Positions 1 to 8,252 of a DNA stretch of 64,000 nt are shown here, one piece after another. The stretch covers positions 1 through 64,000 of the forward strand of contig CANOKL010000010.1 of assembly GCA_947566645.1 (NCBI GenBank). The letters run 5' to 3'. Under the pieces are notes generated by a model. That model made no database searches and was not told the DNA's origin. It saw only the letters and a list, made by a program, of their open reading frames with translations. The position numbers and the translations under genes were made by a program. The DNA is from an uncultured Lachnospiraceae bacterium. GTDB lineage: Bacteria; Bacillota; Clostridia; Lachnospirales; Lachnospiraceae. The first letter of the stretch is position 1; every line of letters begins with the position of its first letter.

Positions 1-215
1 TATTTTATTTTTTTTTTTTTTTTTTTTATTTTTTTTTTTTTTTTTAAGTGGAAATACTATAACCCTTTAAACAACTTCTTTATTTTTTTTATTTAATTCT
101 CCTATATCTGTCAAATTAATATTTTTTTTATTTTATTTATAAGGCTTAAAAATTAACTGTTTTGTTTTGGGGTTGGTTTTTTTTTAAAAAAACCCCCCCC
201 CCCAACTCTACCCCA
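1..215. other. Homopolymer-rich, gene-free window edge
   Basis: Long T runs fill the first 45 bases. An A/T-rich stretch follows, then a T run, an A run and a C run at about 178-203. I see no gene or convincing control site. The pattern resembles a low-quality contig end more than biology, although the last T/A/C runs could be a corrupted terminator after the ZIP gene, which is transcribed toward this edge. Confidence 0.6.
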
Positions 216-1004
216 TTATCCCAGCGCCACATCCAGTATCATCATTACAAGGAAACCCACTATGAACCCCAGTGTCCCTTCCTTCCCTTCCTCTCCGTTC
301 ATATGTGCCTCTGGGATCAATTCTTCTACAACGACATAGATCATCGTTCCTGCCGCAAATGCGAGACAGACTGCTATGGCGGCTTCTGCGATTCCTGCAA
401 ATGCTGCTGCCAGTACGCCGAATACCGGCTCCACAATCGCCGTCATACTGGCAATGAAAAATGCTGTCTTTCGTTTCATCCCTTCCTTCACAAGCGGCAG
501 CGCTACTGCCGTACCTTCCGGGAAGTTCTGGATCGCGATCCCGATGGTCAGGACAATCGCCCCGGAAAGGAGCGCCAGGTCTGACGGCTTCTGCGCCGCC
601 AGTGCAAAGGCAAGCCCAACTGACATCCCCTCCGGAATATTATGTGCAGTAATTGCAAGTACAAGCATTGCCGTACTTTTTCCCAGTGTTACCGTCCTGT
701 CCTTTTGCTTCTCAAACCATCTTTTCAGGAAATAGTCCGTAATCAGAAGTACCGTAACGCCAAGCAGGAACCCTCCTGTCATAACCAGCCATCCCGTCTG
801 CCCGTTGTCCTCTGCAAAGTCAAGCCCCGGAAGCAGCAGCGACCACACGGATGCAGCGATCATCACGCCTCCTGCGAATCCCAGGAAACCGTTCTGAAGT
901 CTCCCGCTTATCTCATGCCGTACAAAAAAAATCCCCGCTGCACCTAATGTGGTTACGGAAAATGTACCAAGTGTGCCAAGAAATGCCCACAGAACTCCAT
1001 TCAT
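216..1004 (-). CDS. ZIP family divalent metal transporter (ZupT-like)
   Basis: A membrane protein of 262 residues, predicted to move zinc or related divalent metals across the cytoplasmic membrane. It has about eight hydrophobic segments and the two ZIP signatures: HNIPEGMSVGLAFA in one helix and QNFPEGTAVALPL in the next, whose His, Asn/Gln and Glu side chains form the metal path in this family. The start at 1004 is chosen because AGAGGTG lies 7 bases upstream; the frame is open 22 codons further but without a ribosome site. It follows the MacB-like gene on the same strand, with a palindromic repeat between them. Metal specificity cannot be read from sequence. Confidence 0.9.
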   Translation of the reverse strand: MNGVLWAFLGTLGTFSVTTLGAAGIFFVRHEISGRLQNGFLGFAGGVMIAASVWSLLLPGLDFAEDNGQTGWLVMTGGFLLGVTVLLITDYFLKRWFEKQKDRTVTLGKSTAMLVLAITAHNIPEGMSVGLAFALAAQKPSDLALLSGAIVLTIGIAIQNFPEGTAVALPLVKEGMKRKTAFFIASMTAIVEPVFGVLAAAFAGIAEAAIAVCLAFAAGTMIYVVVEELIPEAHMNGEEGKEGTLGFIVGFLVMMILDVALG

Positions 1005-1052
1005 ATCTATCACCTCTGTTGATAGTATATGAAAAAGTTCAGATTTTGCCAG

Positions 1053-1098
1053 TACAGCCTTGCTATTCACTGTTAATTACGCAAAGATGTACTAGCAA
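1053..1098. repeat. Short inverted repeat, solo copy of the 51613-51779 family
   Basis: The two ends pair imperfectly (GCCAGTACAGCCTTGC against GCTAGTACATCTTTGC), with AATTAACAGTGAAT in the middle. The same end sequences frame the longer palindrome at 51613-51779. On the minus strand this copy supplies the last codons and the stop of the upstream MacB-like permease gene. Confidence 0.7.
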
Positions 1099-2158
1099 CA
1101 ATCAGCAACAGGAATTCCCCGCAGATTGTCCTCTGCCATACTTGAAACAGGTTTTGCCATGCGGAAAACTCCTGATGTGCGGCAAGGCTTCGGATCTGGG
1201 ATGCCTTTTCCTTAAAAAGGCTTCCAAAGAATTCAAAATCAGACCAGTATGCCGGAAGGTAATCGCTTCCGGGATCCGCCAGCCAGGCTCCCAGAAGGAC
1301 AGCCAGAACCGCCCCTGTGATACAGATGAGGCAGGTGAGCCTTTTCCCCACCCTTATGAATCCTGCGGTATACCATGAAGATATCCTTTGGGAAAATATG
1401 CCCGCAAGGCATGTATCCTGGCATGCCTTCCCGGCTCTTCTGGCAAAGAGCAGCAGAATCAGGGCATTCATAAGCCCATACAGCAGACATGCCGTCACAA
1501 CATAGAGCTTCCCGTCAATCCTCTGCCCGTCCGCCGCGCCCATCGCGGCCTCCATGCCGCTGGCCATAAGATTCGAGGAGCGTCCTGTGTCTTTTTTACG
1601 GACTGTAACCGCATCATAGCAGGTATTCTTTCCGGCAGGCAGGATCATCAGCGGGATATTTTCCTCTAAAATTCCCGCCACCTGAAAAGTCTCAGTCTCA
1701 GTCCCAGTTTCTCCCTCCAGCATAATCTTCAGTCCTTCTGCGTGGTCCGAGCCAAAGAGCAGCCAGGCCGTATCCCGGTCGATCATGCAGACGCCCGTCT
1801 CTCCTTCTGTAAAATATCTTCCACGAATCAGTGCCCTGCCGAATATAGCGCCAGGCTGCCCCTTCACCTTATAGCAGGAAACGTTCTGGCTCCGCCCCGT
1901 AGTTTCGGATAACACAGTCCCTTTTCCGCAGGCCTTCCATGCCGCTGCTTCTCCTGCACTGTTTTCTCCTTCATTTTCTCTCCACTGCGTGAATGCTGTC
2001 TCTGTCACTGCCCCTGGCGAATAGGACAGGGACAGAAGGTCTTCATACTCCTTAAGCTCCCCCAGGCCATATAAAAGCCATAGATTCAGCAGCACAAATA
2101 ACAGTCCGGGCAGCAGGATTCTAAGAGCTGCTGTAAGAGCTTTCCTTTTCTGCTTCAT
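1073..2158 (-). CDS. MacB/FtsX-like ABC permease, C-terminus probably cut by a repeat
   Basis: 361 residues. A hydrophobic segment at about 13-31 is followed by a long extracytoplasmic region containing a MacB-type core (YFTEGETGVCMIDRDTAWLLFG, then a VAGILEE motif) and by hydrophobic segments near 220-238 and 272-292. The last segment (FLLLIVAS) stops after a few residues, and the final ASTSLRN and stop are encoded by the repeat at 1053-1098. FtsX-type permeases usually carry a full last helix and a cytoplasmic tail, so this protein looks truncated. It lies 9 bp after the HlyD-like gene, matching MacA/MacB pairs, but no ATPase gene follows. It may be non-functional or may work with an ATPase encoded elsewhere. 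Confidence 0.7.
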   Translation of the reverse strand: MKQKRKALTAALRILLPGLLFVLLNLWLLYGLGELKEYEDLLSLSYSPGAVTETAFTQWRENEGENSAGEAAAWKACGKGTVLSETTGRSQNVSCYKVKGQPGAIFGRALIRGRYFTEGETGVCMIDRDTAWLLFGSDHAEGLKIMLEGETGTETETFQVAGILEENIPLMILPAGKNTCYDAVTVRKKDTGRSSNLMASGMEAAMGAADGQRIDGKLYVVTACLLYGLMNALILLLFARRAGKACQDTCLAGIFSQRISSWYTAGFIRVGKRLTCLICITGAVLAVLLGAWLADPGSDYLPAYWSDFEFFGSLFKEKASQIRSLAAHQEFSAWQNLFQVWQRTICGEFLLLIVASTSLRN

Positions 2159-2167
2159 TTCTGGTCT

Positions 2168-3832
2168 TCACTCCTTTATCCTCACCCGGTCTCCTTCTTG
2201 TACATATTTTTCTGAGGCTGTAATCAGCTTATCCTCTTCCCTGAGTATTGATGTTACAGCAGCCTTTTCCCCATCCTTTTCAAGTACTGTGACCGGAACC
2301 CGCTTTGCAGTCTGAATCGTTCCCAGCATATGCTTTTCCTCAGCTACAATCAGGCAGTATGCCTCTGAGACATCCTCGCGGAGTGCACTTAAGGGAATGA
2401 TCTGTTCGTATTCCTTTTCCGAGGCAGACTCCGTATTCCAGGTAAAGGTCTCTGTTCCCTTCACCTCCGTGTTGTCCGGAAGCGGTGCATACCAGAAAAG
2501 TCCAGAGGATGAATCTGCCTCTCCCTGATCTGAACCAGTCCCATTCGTCTCTTGGCTGCCCCCTCTGGCCGGTTCAGATGTGATCGTCTCCAGCACTGCC
2601 AACTTCTTTGCTCCAGATGGAAGCTGCACAGAAACTTCTGCTCCTGTTTTCAGCTTCTCCTGATCTGCTGTCTTTACGCTTCCTCTCAGGCAGAAGCCGC
2701 CGCTGCCTGTCTCAAATACCTCTGTCCCGGCTGTAATTGTTCCCGGCTGCACACCGGACGAGAGTACCACACAGTCTCTTTTCGCACGGATCTTTCCTTC
2801 TGCAGCCTCATATTTCTTCAGCTTCTGCAGAGCTTTTTTGGCTGTGACCACCTGGAGCTGCGCAGCCTCTGCGCTTAATCTGGAAGCCTCTGCCTGATTC
2901 GCAGAATTCAGGTCCTGTGCCGCATCCTCCCGACAGGCCAGATCATAGGCATTCTGCGCCTGGTTAAGAGCCTGCCTTGCATCCTCTACTCCCTGTTCTG
3001 CCTCACTGAGAGATGCTTCTAACTCCTGCATTTTTTGCTGCTTTGCAGACTCTGTTGCCTGATTTAACTCCATCTGACTTCCAGTTTCTGCTGCCAGACT
3101 CTCCTCCTGCTTTCTGGTCTCTGCTGCCGGACTTTCTCCCTCCTGCTTTCTGGTTTCTGCTGCCGGATTCTTTCCCTCCTGCTTTCCGCCTTCTGCTGCC
3201 GTTTTCCTGCCCTCCTGCTTTCCGCCTTCTGCTGCTGGTTTCTCTCCTTCCTGCTTCCTGGTTTCTGCTTCTTGATTCTCTCCCTTCTGTGCTTCTGAGC
3301 CTGCGGCCTGGCTTCGTGCCCGGGATGCCAAACCGGATGCTGCGGCCTCATCTGCCAGTGCTTTCTTTGCCGCTTCCTCCTTTTTCAAGGCATCATTAAG
3401 CATCTGCCTTGCATCCTCCAGAGTCCGGGATGCCCCCACGGTCTGGGGGACGCGGGCGCTTTCTCTTGCAGAGACCTGCTGCTGGGATGCCTGAAGCTCT
3501 AGCTGGGTGATCTCGTCTTCCTTCTTCTCAATCTGCTCCTTTAAGTATTCCATCCTGAACTGTACCAGGCATTCTCCCTTTTTCACAAATGTTCCCGGCT
3601 TTGCCGCCTTCTCCACCTGCTGCCCTTCCCACAAAAAGGTCAGCTCTGTCCTTACCGGAGTTACACAGCCCTCCCCGTCACAGGTGTAAGAAAGCCGCCC
3701 ACTCTGCACTCTTCCTGTCTCCACTTCCGCTACCAGTATGGAGGCTGCCGTTCTTGAAAGTACTGTTGCAAGAACCATAATTGCAAAAAAGCCTGCGCAT
3801 AACCGCGCTGCCCATTTCTTTTTTCTATCCAT
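2168..3832 (-). CDS. HlyD/MacA-like membrane-fusion adaptor with internal Q/E/K-rich repeats
   Basis: 554 residues. After a basic start (MDRKKKWAARL) comes one membrane segment at about 10-31, then a lipoyl-like half (about 35-90), a long helical coiled-coil region (about 90-340) and a beta-rich C-terminal half, the usual order of periplasmic-adaptor-like proteins in Gram-positive ABC efflux systems. The coiled coil contains five to six degenerate 12-residue repeats of the type AAETRKQEGESP. The start at 3832 has GGAGGAG just upstream and overlaps the end of the preceding permease gene by 8 bp, so translation is probably coupled. A longer reading from 3895 lacks a better ribosome site. The partner is the MacB-like gene 9 bp downstream. 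Confidence 0.8.
   Translation of the reverse strand: MDRKKKWAARLCAGFFAIMVLATVLSRTAASILVAEVETGRVQSGRLSYTCDGEGCVTPVRTELTFLWEGQQVEKAAKPGTFVKKGECLVQFRMEYLKEQIEKKEDEITQLELQASQQQVSARESARVPQTVGASRTLEDARQMLNDALKKEEAAKKALADEAAASGLASRARSQAAGSEAQKGENQEAETRKQEGEKPAAEGGKQEGRKTAAEGGKQEGKNPAAETRKQEGESPAAETRKQEESLAAETGSQMELNQATESAKQQKMQELEASLSEAEQGVEDARQALNQAQNAYDLACREDAAQDLNSANQAEASRLSAEAAQLQVVTAKKALQKLKKYEAAEGKIRAKRDCVVLSSGVQPGTITAGTEVFETGSGGFCLRGSVKTADQEKLKTGAEVSVQLPSGAKKLAVLETITSEPARGGSQETNGTGSDQGEADSSSGLFWYAPLPDNTEVKGTETFTWNTESASEKEYEQIIPLSALREDVSEAYCLIVAEEKHMLGTIQTAKRVPVTVLEKDGEKAAVTSILREEDKLITASEKYVQEGDRVRIKE
3080..3300 (-). repeat. In-frame 36-bp repeats in the HlyD-like gene
   Basis: Tandem degenerate 36-bp units encode AAExxKQEGxxP-type blocks rich in Gln, Glu, Lys and Ala. 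Because the unit is a multiple of three, copy-number change would lengthen or shorten the coiled-coil region without breaking the frame. Confidence 0.75.
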
Positions 3833-4925
3833 TCTCTCCTCCTCCACTGTATCCTCCAGACATTGCAATCCCCCTCTCCAGGTTGTCCTGTCCACTGAAA
3901 AACAGCAAAAACGCCGGAAGCAGGGTCACAATGGATGCAGCAAATGCTGCCGCTGTCTCTATATTTACCATCTGCGGAAGGTAGAGTGATAACGGCCGCA
4001 GCTCTTCTGCCCTTAAATAGGTCATGGGCTGTTCAATTGCATTCCAGTATTCCAGAAATCCAAGTATTAATATGGAAAAGATCCCCGGTTTTCCCAGCGG
4101 AAGCCCGATCGTAAAAAAGATCCGAAGGGGACCCGCGCCGTCGATCTGTGCTGCCTCTGTCACCTCCTTCGGAATACCTGCGAAGGTCTTCTGAAGGATA
4201 AAAACCGGCAGGGTGGAAAAGGCTCCCGGCAGGATCACTGCCCACCGGGTATCCAGAAGGTGCAGGGTGTTAAGCACAAGATAGCCCGATACCATAGTCA
4301 CCTGAAAGGGAAGAAGCATCAGAAGCAGATAGAGCATCCAGAGGACTCTCTTCCCCGGAAACCGGAACTGTGCAAATGCCCATGCTGCCGGAACGGCTGT
4401 GAGAAGCTGTCCGCCCAGCACACCAGCCGTGTGAATGAAGGAATTCCAGAACGCCGTAAAATATTCCGGAGAGTCCAGAAGCAGTCTTACATATGCACGG
4501 AGAGTCGGATACATTGGAAAGAGCCGGAAGCCCGCCTGTCCGGACTGACCGGAAAATACTGCGCCGAACAGCTCTGACATCTCCTGTCTTCCCATAAGCG
4601 AGCCGGAAACCAGTACCACAAAAGGAAAAATCATGGCAAAGAAGAATAAAGCTGTGATAATTCCCAACACCTTTCCTGCCATCCGCCTTCCAAAGGACAT
4701 GCTGCCCCTTGAAGAAGTTCTGTCCCCTAAAAACGTTCTGCCTCCTAAAGACGTTCTGCCTCCTAAAGACGTTCTGCCTCCTAAAGACATTCTGCCTCCT
4801 AAAAACGTTCTGCCTCCTAAAGACGTTCTGCCTCCTAAAGACGTTCTGCCTCCTAAAGACGTTCTGCTTTTTGGAACTCTCCTCTCATATCCTTCTCTCC
4901 TCCGCCTTCCTTCTGCGGATCTCAT
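3825..4925 (-). CDS. Carbohydrate-type ABC permease (MalG-like) with a repeat-encoded leader
   Basis: The core of about 290 residues is a typical MalG/MsmG-type inner-membrane permease with six hydrophobic segments and the EAA loop (EAAQIDGAGPLRIFF), which docks the ATPase in this family. In front lies about 75 residues of basic, repetitive sequence (GGRTSL units) encoded by an 18-bp tandem repeat. The start is uncertain. ATG at 4925 has AGGAG upstream and gives 366 residues. ATG at 4700, just after the repeats with AAGGGG 4 bases upstream, gives a family-typical 291 residues and would leave the repeats untranslated between the two permease genes. GTG at 4940 is a third option. Confidence 0.85.
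   Translation of the reverse strand: MRSAEGRRRREGYERRVPKSRTSLGGRTSLGGRTSLGGRTFLGGRMSLGGRTSLGGRTSLGGRTFLGDRTSSRGSMSFGRRMAGKVLGIITALFFFAMIFPFVVLVSGSLMGRQEMSELFGAVFSGQSGQAGFRLFPMYPTLRAYVRLLLDSPEYFTAFWNSFIHTAGVLGGQLLTAVPAAWAFAQFRFPGKRVLWMLYLLLMLLPFQVTMVSGYLVLNTLHLLDTRWAVILPGAFSTLPVFILQKTFAGIPKEVTEAAQIDGAGPLRIFFTIGLPLGKPGIFSILILGFLEYWNAIEQPMTYLRAEELRPLSLYLPQMVNIETAAAFAASIVTLLPAFLLFFSGQDNLERGIAMSGGYSGGGENG
4717..4867. repeat. 18-bp tandem repeat, eight units plus a partial
   Basis: On the plus strand the unit is GTTCTGCCTCCTAAAGAC. Eight full units (4717-4860) and a short ninth are nearly identical, with only a few A/G, C/T or first-base changes. Read on the minus strand in the permease frame it encodes repeated GGRTSL-type hexapeptides. 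There are no spacers, so it is not a CRISPR array. Confidence 0.95.
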
Positions 4926-5781
4926 ACCATTCTCCTGCACCCAGTATCCCTCCTGTCAACAGCACCAGCATAACTGCTGCGGCTGTCATTTTCTGTATAT
5001 CCAGGCTTACAAACCAGTTGTTAAAGAGATGCTGCAGCATGTAAATACTTTCATGGGGATAATCTCCGGCAAGGAGGTATGCCTCCCGGAACACCCGGAA
5101 TGCATTGACAAAGGACAAAAGAGCTGTCACAAATGCCGTCTCCCTAAGCTGGGGAAGCGTGATATACAGAAAGCATTTCCACTCTCCTGCACCCTGGACC
5201 CTCGCCGCCTCATACTGCTCCTCTGGAATCGACAGAAGCCCCGAAAGCCACAGAATCATATCATACCCCAAATTCTTCCAGATATAACATGCCGTCAGTA
5301 TCCAGAATGCCGAACCCTCCCCGAGCCAGTCCTTACCCGTTCCTCCAAAGTGTGTCACCACACCGGTAAGCCATCCGTTCCCGGCAAACATTAGTTTAAA
5401 AAACACCACCACTGATGCCGCAGGAATTGCCATGGGAAGGAGAAATCCCGCCTTCATCTGGCGTCTGAGGACTTTGATCCTCCCCACAAGCACTGCAAGA
5501 AGAAGGGACATTCCCAAAAGAAGTGGAATACACACTGCCATAAAACCTGCCGTGTTGCCTGCGGCAAGGCGGAATGCCTCATTTTCCAGTACCTGCCGGT
5601 AGTTCTCCAATCCTACAAATCCATTTCCCACTGCCCGGAGAAAGGATCTTCGGATCACATCCAGAAATGGAATCAGGACAAACCCGCCTGTCCCGGCAAG
5701 GCTCGGGAGCAGGAACAGATACCCGTTCCTAATCTCCCTTCTTCTCCTTGCTGACATCCTTGTTCTGCTTTCCAAAATCAT
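4885..5781 (-). CDS. Carbohydrate-type ABC permease (MalF/UgpA-like)
   Basis: 298 residues with about six membrane helices and the EAA motif (EAARVQGAGEWKCFLYITLP), typical of the first permease of a CUT1 sugar importer. The start at 5781 has AGAGGA upstream and lies 11 bp after the stop of the solute-binding protein gene. Its 3' end overlaps the possible start region of the second permease. No ATPase gene is in the operon. CUT1 importers in Firmicutes often borrow a shared MsmK/UgpC-type ATPase encoded elsewhere, which is the simplest explanation here. Confidence 0.9.
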   Translation of the reverse strand: MILESRTRMSARRRREIRNGYLFLLPSLAGTGGFVLIPFLDVIRRSFLRAVGNGFVGLENYRQVLENEAFRLAAGNTAGFMAVCIPLLLGMSLLLAVLVGRIKVLRRQMKAGFLLPMAIPAASVVVFFKLMFAGNGWLTGVVTHFGGTGKDWLGEGSAFWILTACYIWKNLGYDMILWLSGLLSIPEEQYEAARVQGAGEWKCFLYITLPQLRETAFVTALLSFVNAFRVFREAYLLAGDYPHESIYMLQHLFNNWFVSLDIQKMTAAAVMLVLLTGGILGAGEWYEIRRRKAEERRI

Positions 5782-5792
5782 CCCTGTCCTCT

Positions 5793-8093
5793 TTATTCTG
5801 CACGGTACGTGTCAATCTTCTGCGCAACATTCTTTGCTGCTGTCTCTGGATCCAGATCTCCTTTCAGGCAGCTGTCCGCCTCCGTCTGATAAATATTCCA
5901 GATCACATAATCCTGGATAACCGGATTTTTCAGCGTACTGGTTTTTTCTATGAGATCTTCTACCTCTTGTCTGTCAGGATAAGTCATCTCGAACTCAATA
6001 TCCTCTTCCCCGTCAATCTTCCATCCAGACATGCCCGTATAGTTCTTTGCATATTCACTGTCCGCTTCCTCTTTAAGGCCATCCAGTACAGATGTGAAGA
6101 CAGACAGTCCGTCGTCAAGCTGTGCGCTCTGCACCTCCTGGGAGAACAGATATTTTACAAATTCCTCTGCAAGCTCCTTTTCCTTTGTGCTCTGATTGAT
6201 GCCCACAATACCATGGGGAACATAATAGTCCCGGATGGTCTCTGGCTTAAGCGAAAGCTGCCGCATTAATGCATACGGAATCATCATACCCGGAAGGCTT
6301 CTGATCTGATCCGTGACAGCACTCTTCGGATGGTTCACAATTGCTGCATTCCCTGAATTGTAAAATACCCCCTTCTGAAGGATGGAGGCGGCTGTTCCCA
6401 TCCCGGTCTCCTTCTCATTCATCTCCTCAAAAGCCTCTGCCCTCGCATTTACCATAAGTTTTTTCTCAATCTCCAGGAGAACTGCCAGCTTCTCCTGATT
6501 TACCTTACCGTCCTCTGTAAATAGCTCCTCCTGGAAGATCTGAAAGAGGAAGTCCCGGATGTAACCCTGGTCTGCCATTCCAAAAACAGGCTCCTCAGGG
6601 TTCTTTTCGAGATAATCTGCCAGACTGTCAAGTGACTCCAGTGCCCCTATTCTCTCTGCATCCCCGAAAATAATGGGAACACTGAATTTTACCGGTATTC
6701 CGTAGATTTTTCCGTCCTTTTCTACTGTATTTTTAAGGACTGTCTCAATGCAGTCGTTCTGCTTCATAATCTCCCCTGCAAGTCCTGTCAGATCGGTCAG
6801 AATGCCTTTTTCGATATAGGAATCTACCGGAAGACCATCAAGCAGAAGAAGATCCGCGCCATTTCCGCCGAGAAGCTCTGTGTTCAGCGTCCGGATATCG
6901 TCCGTGGAGACATTCCCCTCATTTCCCGGCGTCTGAAATTCCATTTTCACATCCGGATGGGCCTTCTGAAATCCTACAACTGCATTCTGTACGGTCTGAT
7001 TGTCCATGAGTCCGAAGATTCGTAACGTATGTTCAGGAGCTGCAGAAATATTTTCATCATAGATATAATGCATCAGACTTACGCTGCCTGTCTTCTCCTG
7101 CCTGTACAGCACGTAGAAGTCATCCCCCTGTCCTTTCACAGCCCCTGACAGGACGTCAAGCGCGGATCCCATTGTCCCCATGCCGCCGTCCATCAGAACC
7201 TCGCTCAGATCATTGTTCAGCGTATAGCGGGTAATGCCCGCCTCTGAGAAGAGATACCAGTTATCTCCGTCTCCGCACAGATTCACCAGACCCTCTGCAT
7301 CTGTCTTAATCTTTCCCTTCTCTTTCATGTCCGGGTCATAGACCGTAAATACTCCTTCCTCTGTATTGACTGCCATATTCCCCTTCCCATCAGTAAAAAT
7401 GATCTTCTGGGTGTTGCTAAAGCCCTGTACACTGTTAATTTCTTCCTGAACCTCCAGGTTTTCCGGGGAAAGTACCAGAACCTTAGACTTGTAAAAATCA
7501 AGGAGCCAGTAATTGCCCTTTTCATCCTTCTGGATATTCGTAATCATGGGGTATCCCAGGTCATCCTTCTCCTCCAGGAAAGGCGCCTTCAGCTCTTCTC
7601 CGGTTTTCCCGTCACTGCCCGCGGCAAGATGGGGCTTCATTTCTGTTCCATTAAACTCTGAGCCTCTGAATATCTGGGAGCCGTCAGACGCCTCCTGAAT
7701 CTCCTCCGGATAGATCTCTGTGCCTTTATACAGGTTATTCAGCCAGTCCACGGAAGTCTTATCCCATTTCCCGTCCTGATACTCATACCGGGAAATATCC
7801 GTGCCGGCAATATGTGAAAAGAGAACCGGGTTCCCGTCCTTTGATCTGGTCAGGTTCAGGACCTCCTCATCCTCAGATATGGGCAGTTCAACATTCTCCT
7901 CCACATAGCGTCCCTTTACAGAATTGCCTGCATCACCGCCCTCCTTTTCCTTTCCTGTACATCCGCCAAGGAATCCTGCCGCCAGGATCAGCGACATACA
8001 GACTGCTGCAATATGCCTGCACCTCTGTATTCTTTTCTTACGTCCGGCATAGTGGACAGCCGGACATGCCTGAATCATTTCTCTTATTTTCAT
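5793..8093 (-). CDS. Large solute-binding lipoprotein with an extra N-terminal sensor-like domain
   Basis: 766 residues. A basic start and hydrophobic segment end in a lipobox (AAGFLGGC), so the protein is probably lipid-anchored outside the cell. Residues of about 60-350 look like a beta-propeller-type region with repeated short strands (for example KDEKGNYWLLDFY and FTDGKGNMAVNT). The family-1 extracellular solute-binding fold follows from about 360 (QNAVVGFQKAHPDVKMEF) to the end. This is much larger than usual CUT1 binding proteins (about 420 residues). It is the first gene of the operon and divergent from a two-component system, so it may both sense and deliver the substrate. The ligand is unknown. 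Confidence 0.85.
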   Translation of the reverse strand: MKIREMIQACPAVHYAGRKKRIQRCRHIAAVCMSLILAAGFLGGCTGKEKEGGDAGNSVKGRYVEENVELPISEDEEVLNLTRSKDGNPVLFSHIAGTDISRYEYQDGKWDKTSVDWLNNLYKGTEIYPEEIQEASDGSQIFRGSEFNGTEMKPHLAAGSDGKTGEELKAPFLEEKDDLGYPMITNIQKDEKGNYWLLDFYKSKVLVLSPENLEVQEEINSVQGFSNTQKIIFTDGKGNMAVNTEEGVFTVYDPDMKEKGKIKTDAEGLVNLCGDGDNWYLFSEAGITRYTLNNDLSEVLMDGGMGTMGSALDVLSGAVKGQGDDFYVLYRQEKTGSVSLMHYIYDENISAAPEHTLRIFGLMDNQTVQNAVVGFQKAHPDVKMEFQTPGNEGNVSTDDIRTLNTELLGGNGADLLLLDGLPVDSYIEKGILTDLTGLAGEIMKQNDCIETVLKNTVEKDGKIYGIPVKFSVPIIFGDAERIGALESLDSLADYLEKNPEEPVFGMADQGYIRDFLFQIFQEELFTEDGKVNQEKLAVLLEIEKKLMVNARAEAFEEMNEKETGMGTAASILQKGVFYNSGNAAIVNHPKSAVTDQIRSLPGMMIPYALMRQLSLKPETIRDYYVPHGIVGINQSTKEKELAEEFVKYLFSQEVQSAQLDDGLSVFTSVLDGLKEEADSEYAKNYTGMSGWKIDGEEDIEFEMTYPDRQEVEDLIEKTSTLKNPVIQDYVIWNIYQTEADSCLKGDLDPETAAKNVAQKIDTYRAE

Positions 8094-8252
8094 AATACAT
8101 GTCTCCTTCCTGTTGCTTGATTATCACTATACAGAGTTTTTCTCAAAAAAACTTCCAAAATCAGCAGAAATTTTTAAAGATTTCTTTGAGATTTATCTGC
8201 TATACTATAAGAAACAGACTAAGATCATCCTATTTCAAGAGGGGGAAATGTA
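8094..8252. promoter_or_regulatory. Divergent promoter region between importer operon and two-component system
   Basis: This 159-bp A/T-rich gap drives genes both ways. Toward the response regulator an extended -10 (TGCTATACT) is visible near 8210, and GAGGGGG precedes the ATG. Inverted CTCAAA (about 8153) and TTTGAG (about 8187) motifs could be part of a regulator site. The exact promoter for the importer direction is unclear. Confidence 0.5.

Noticed and set aside
1..60. Long T tracts as a regulatory or origin-like A/T element
   Set aside because: The runs are near-pure homopolymer at the very window edge and look like low-quality assembly; no motif or gene supports a function.
4717..4867. 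CRISPR array
   Set aside because: Units are 18 bp, directly adjacent and without spacers; they keep a reading frame in a permease leader and no cas genes are present.
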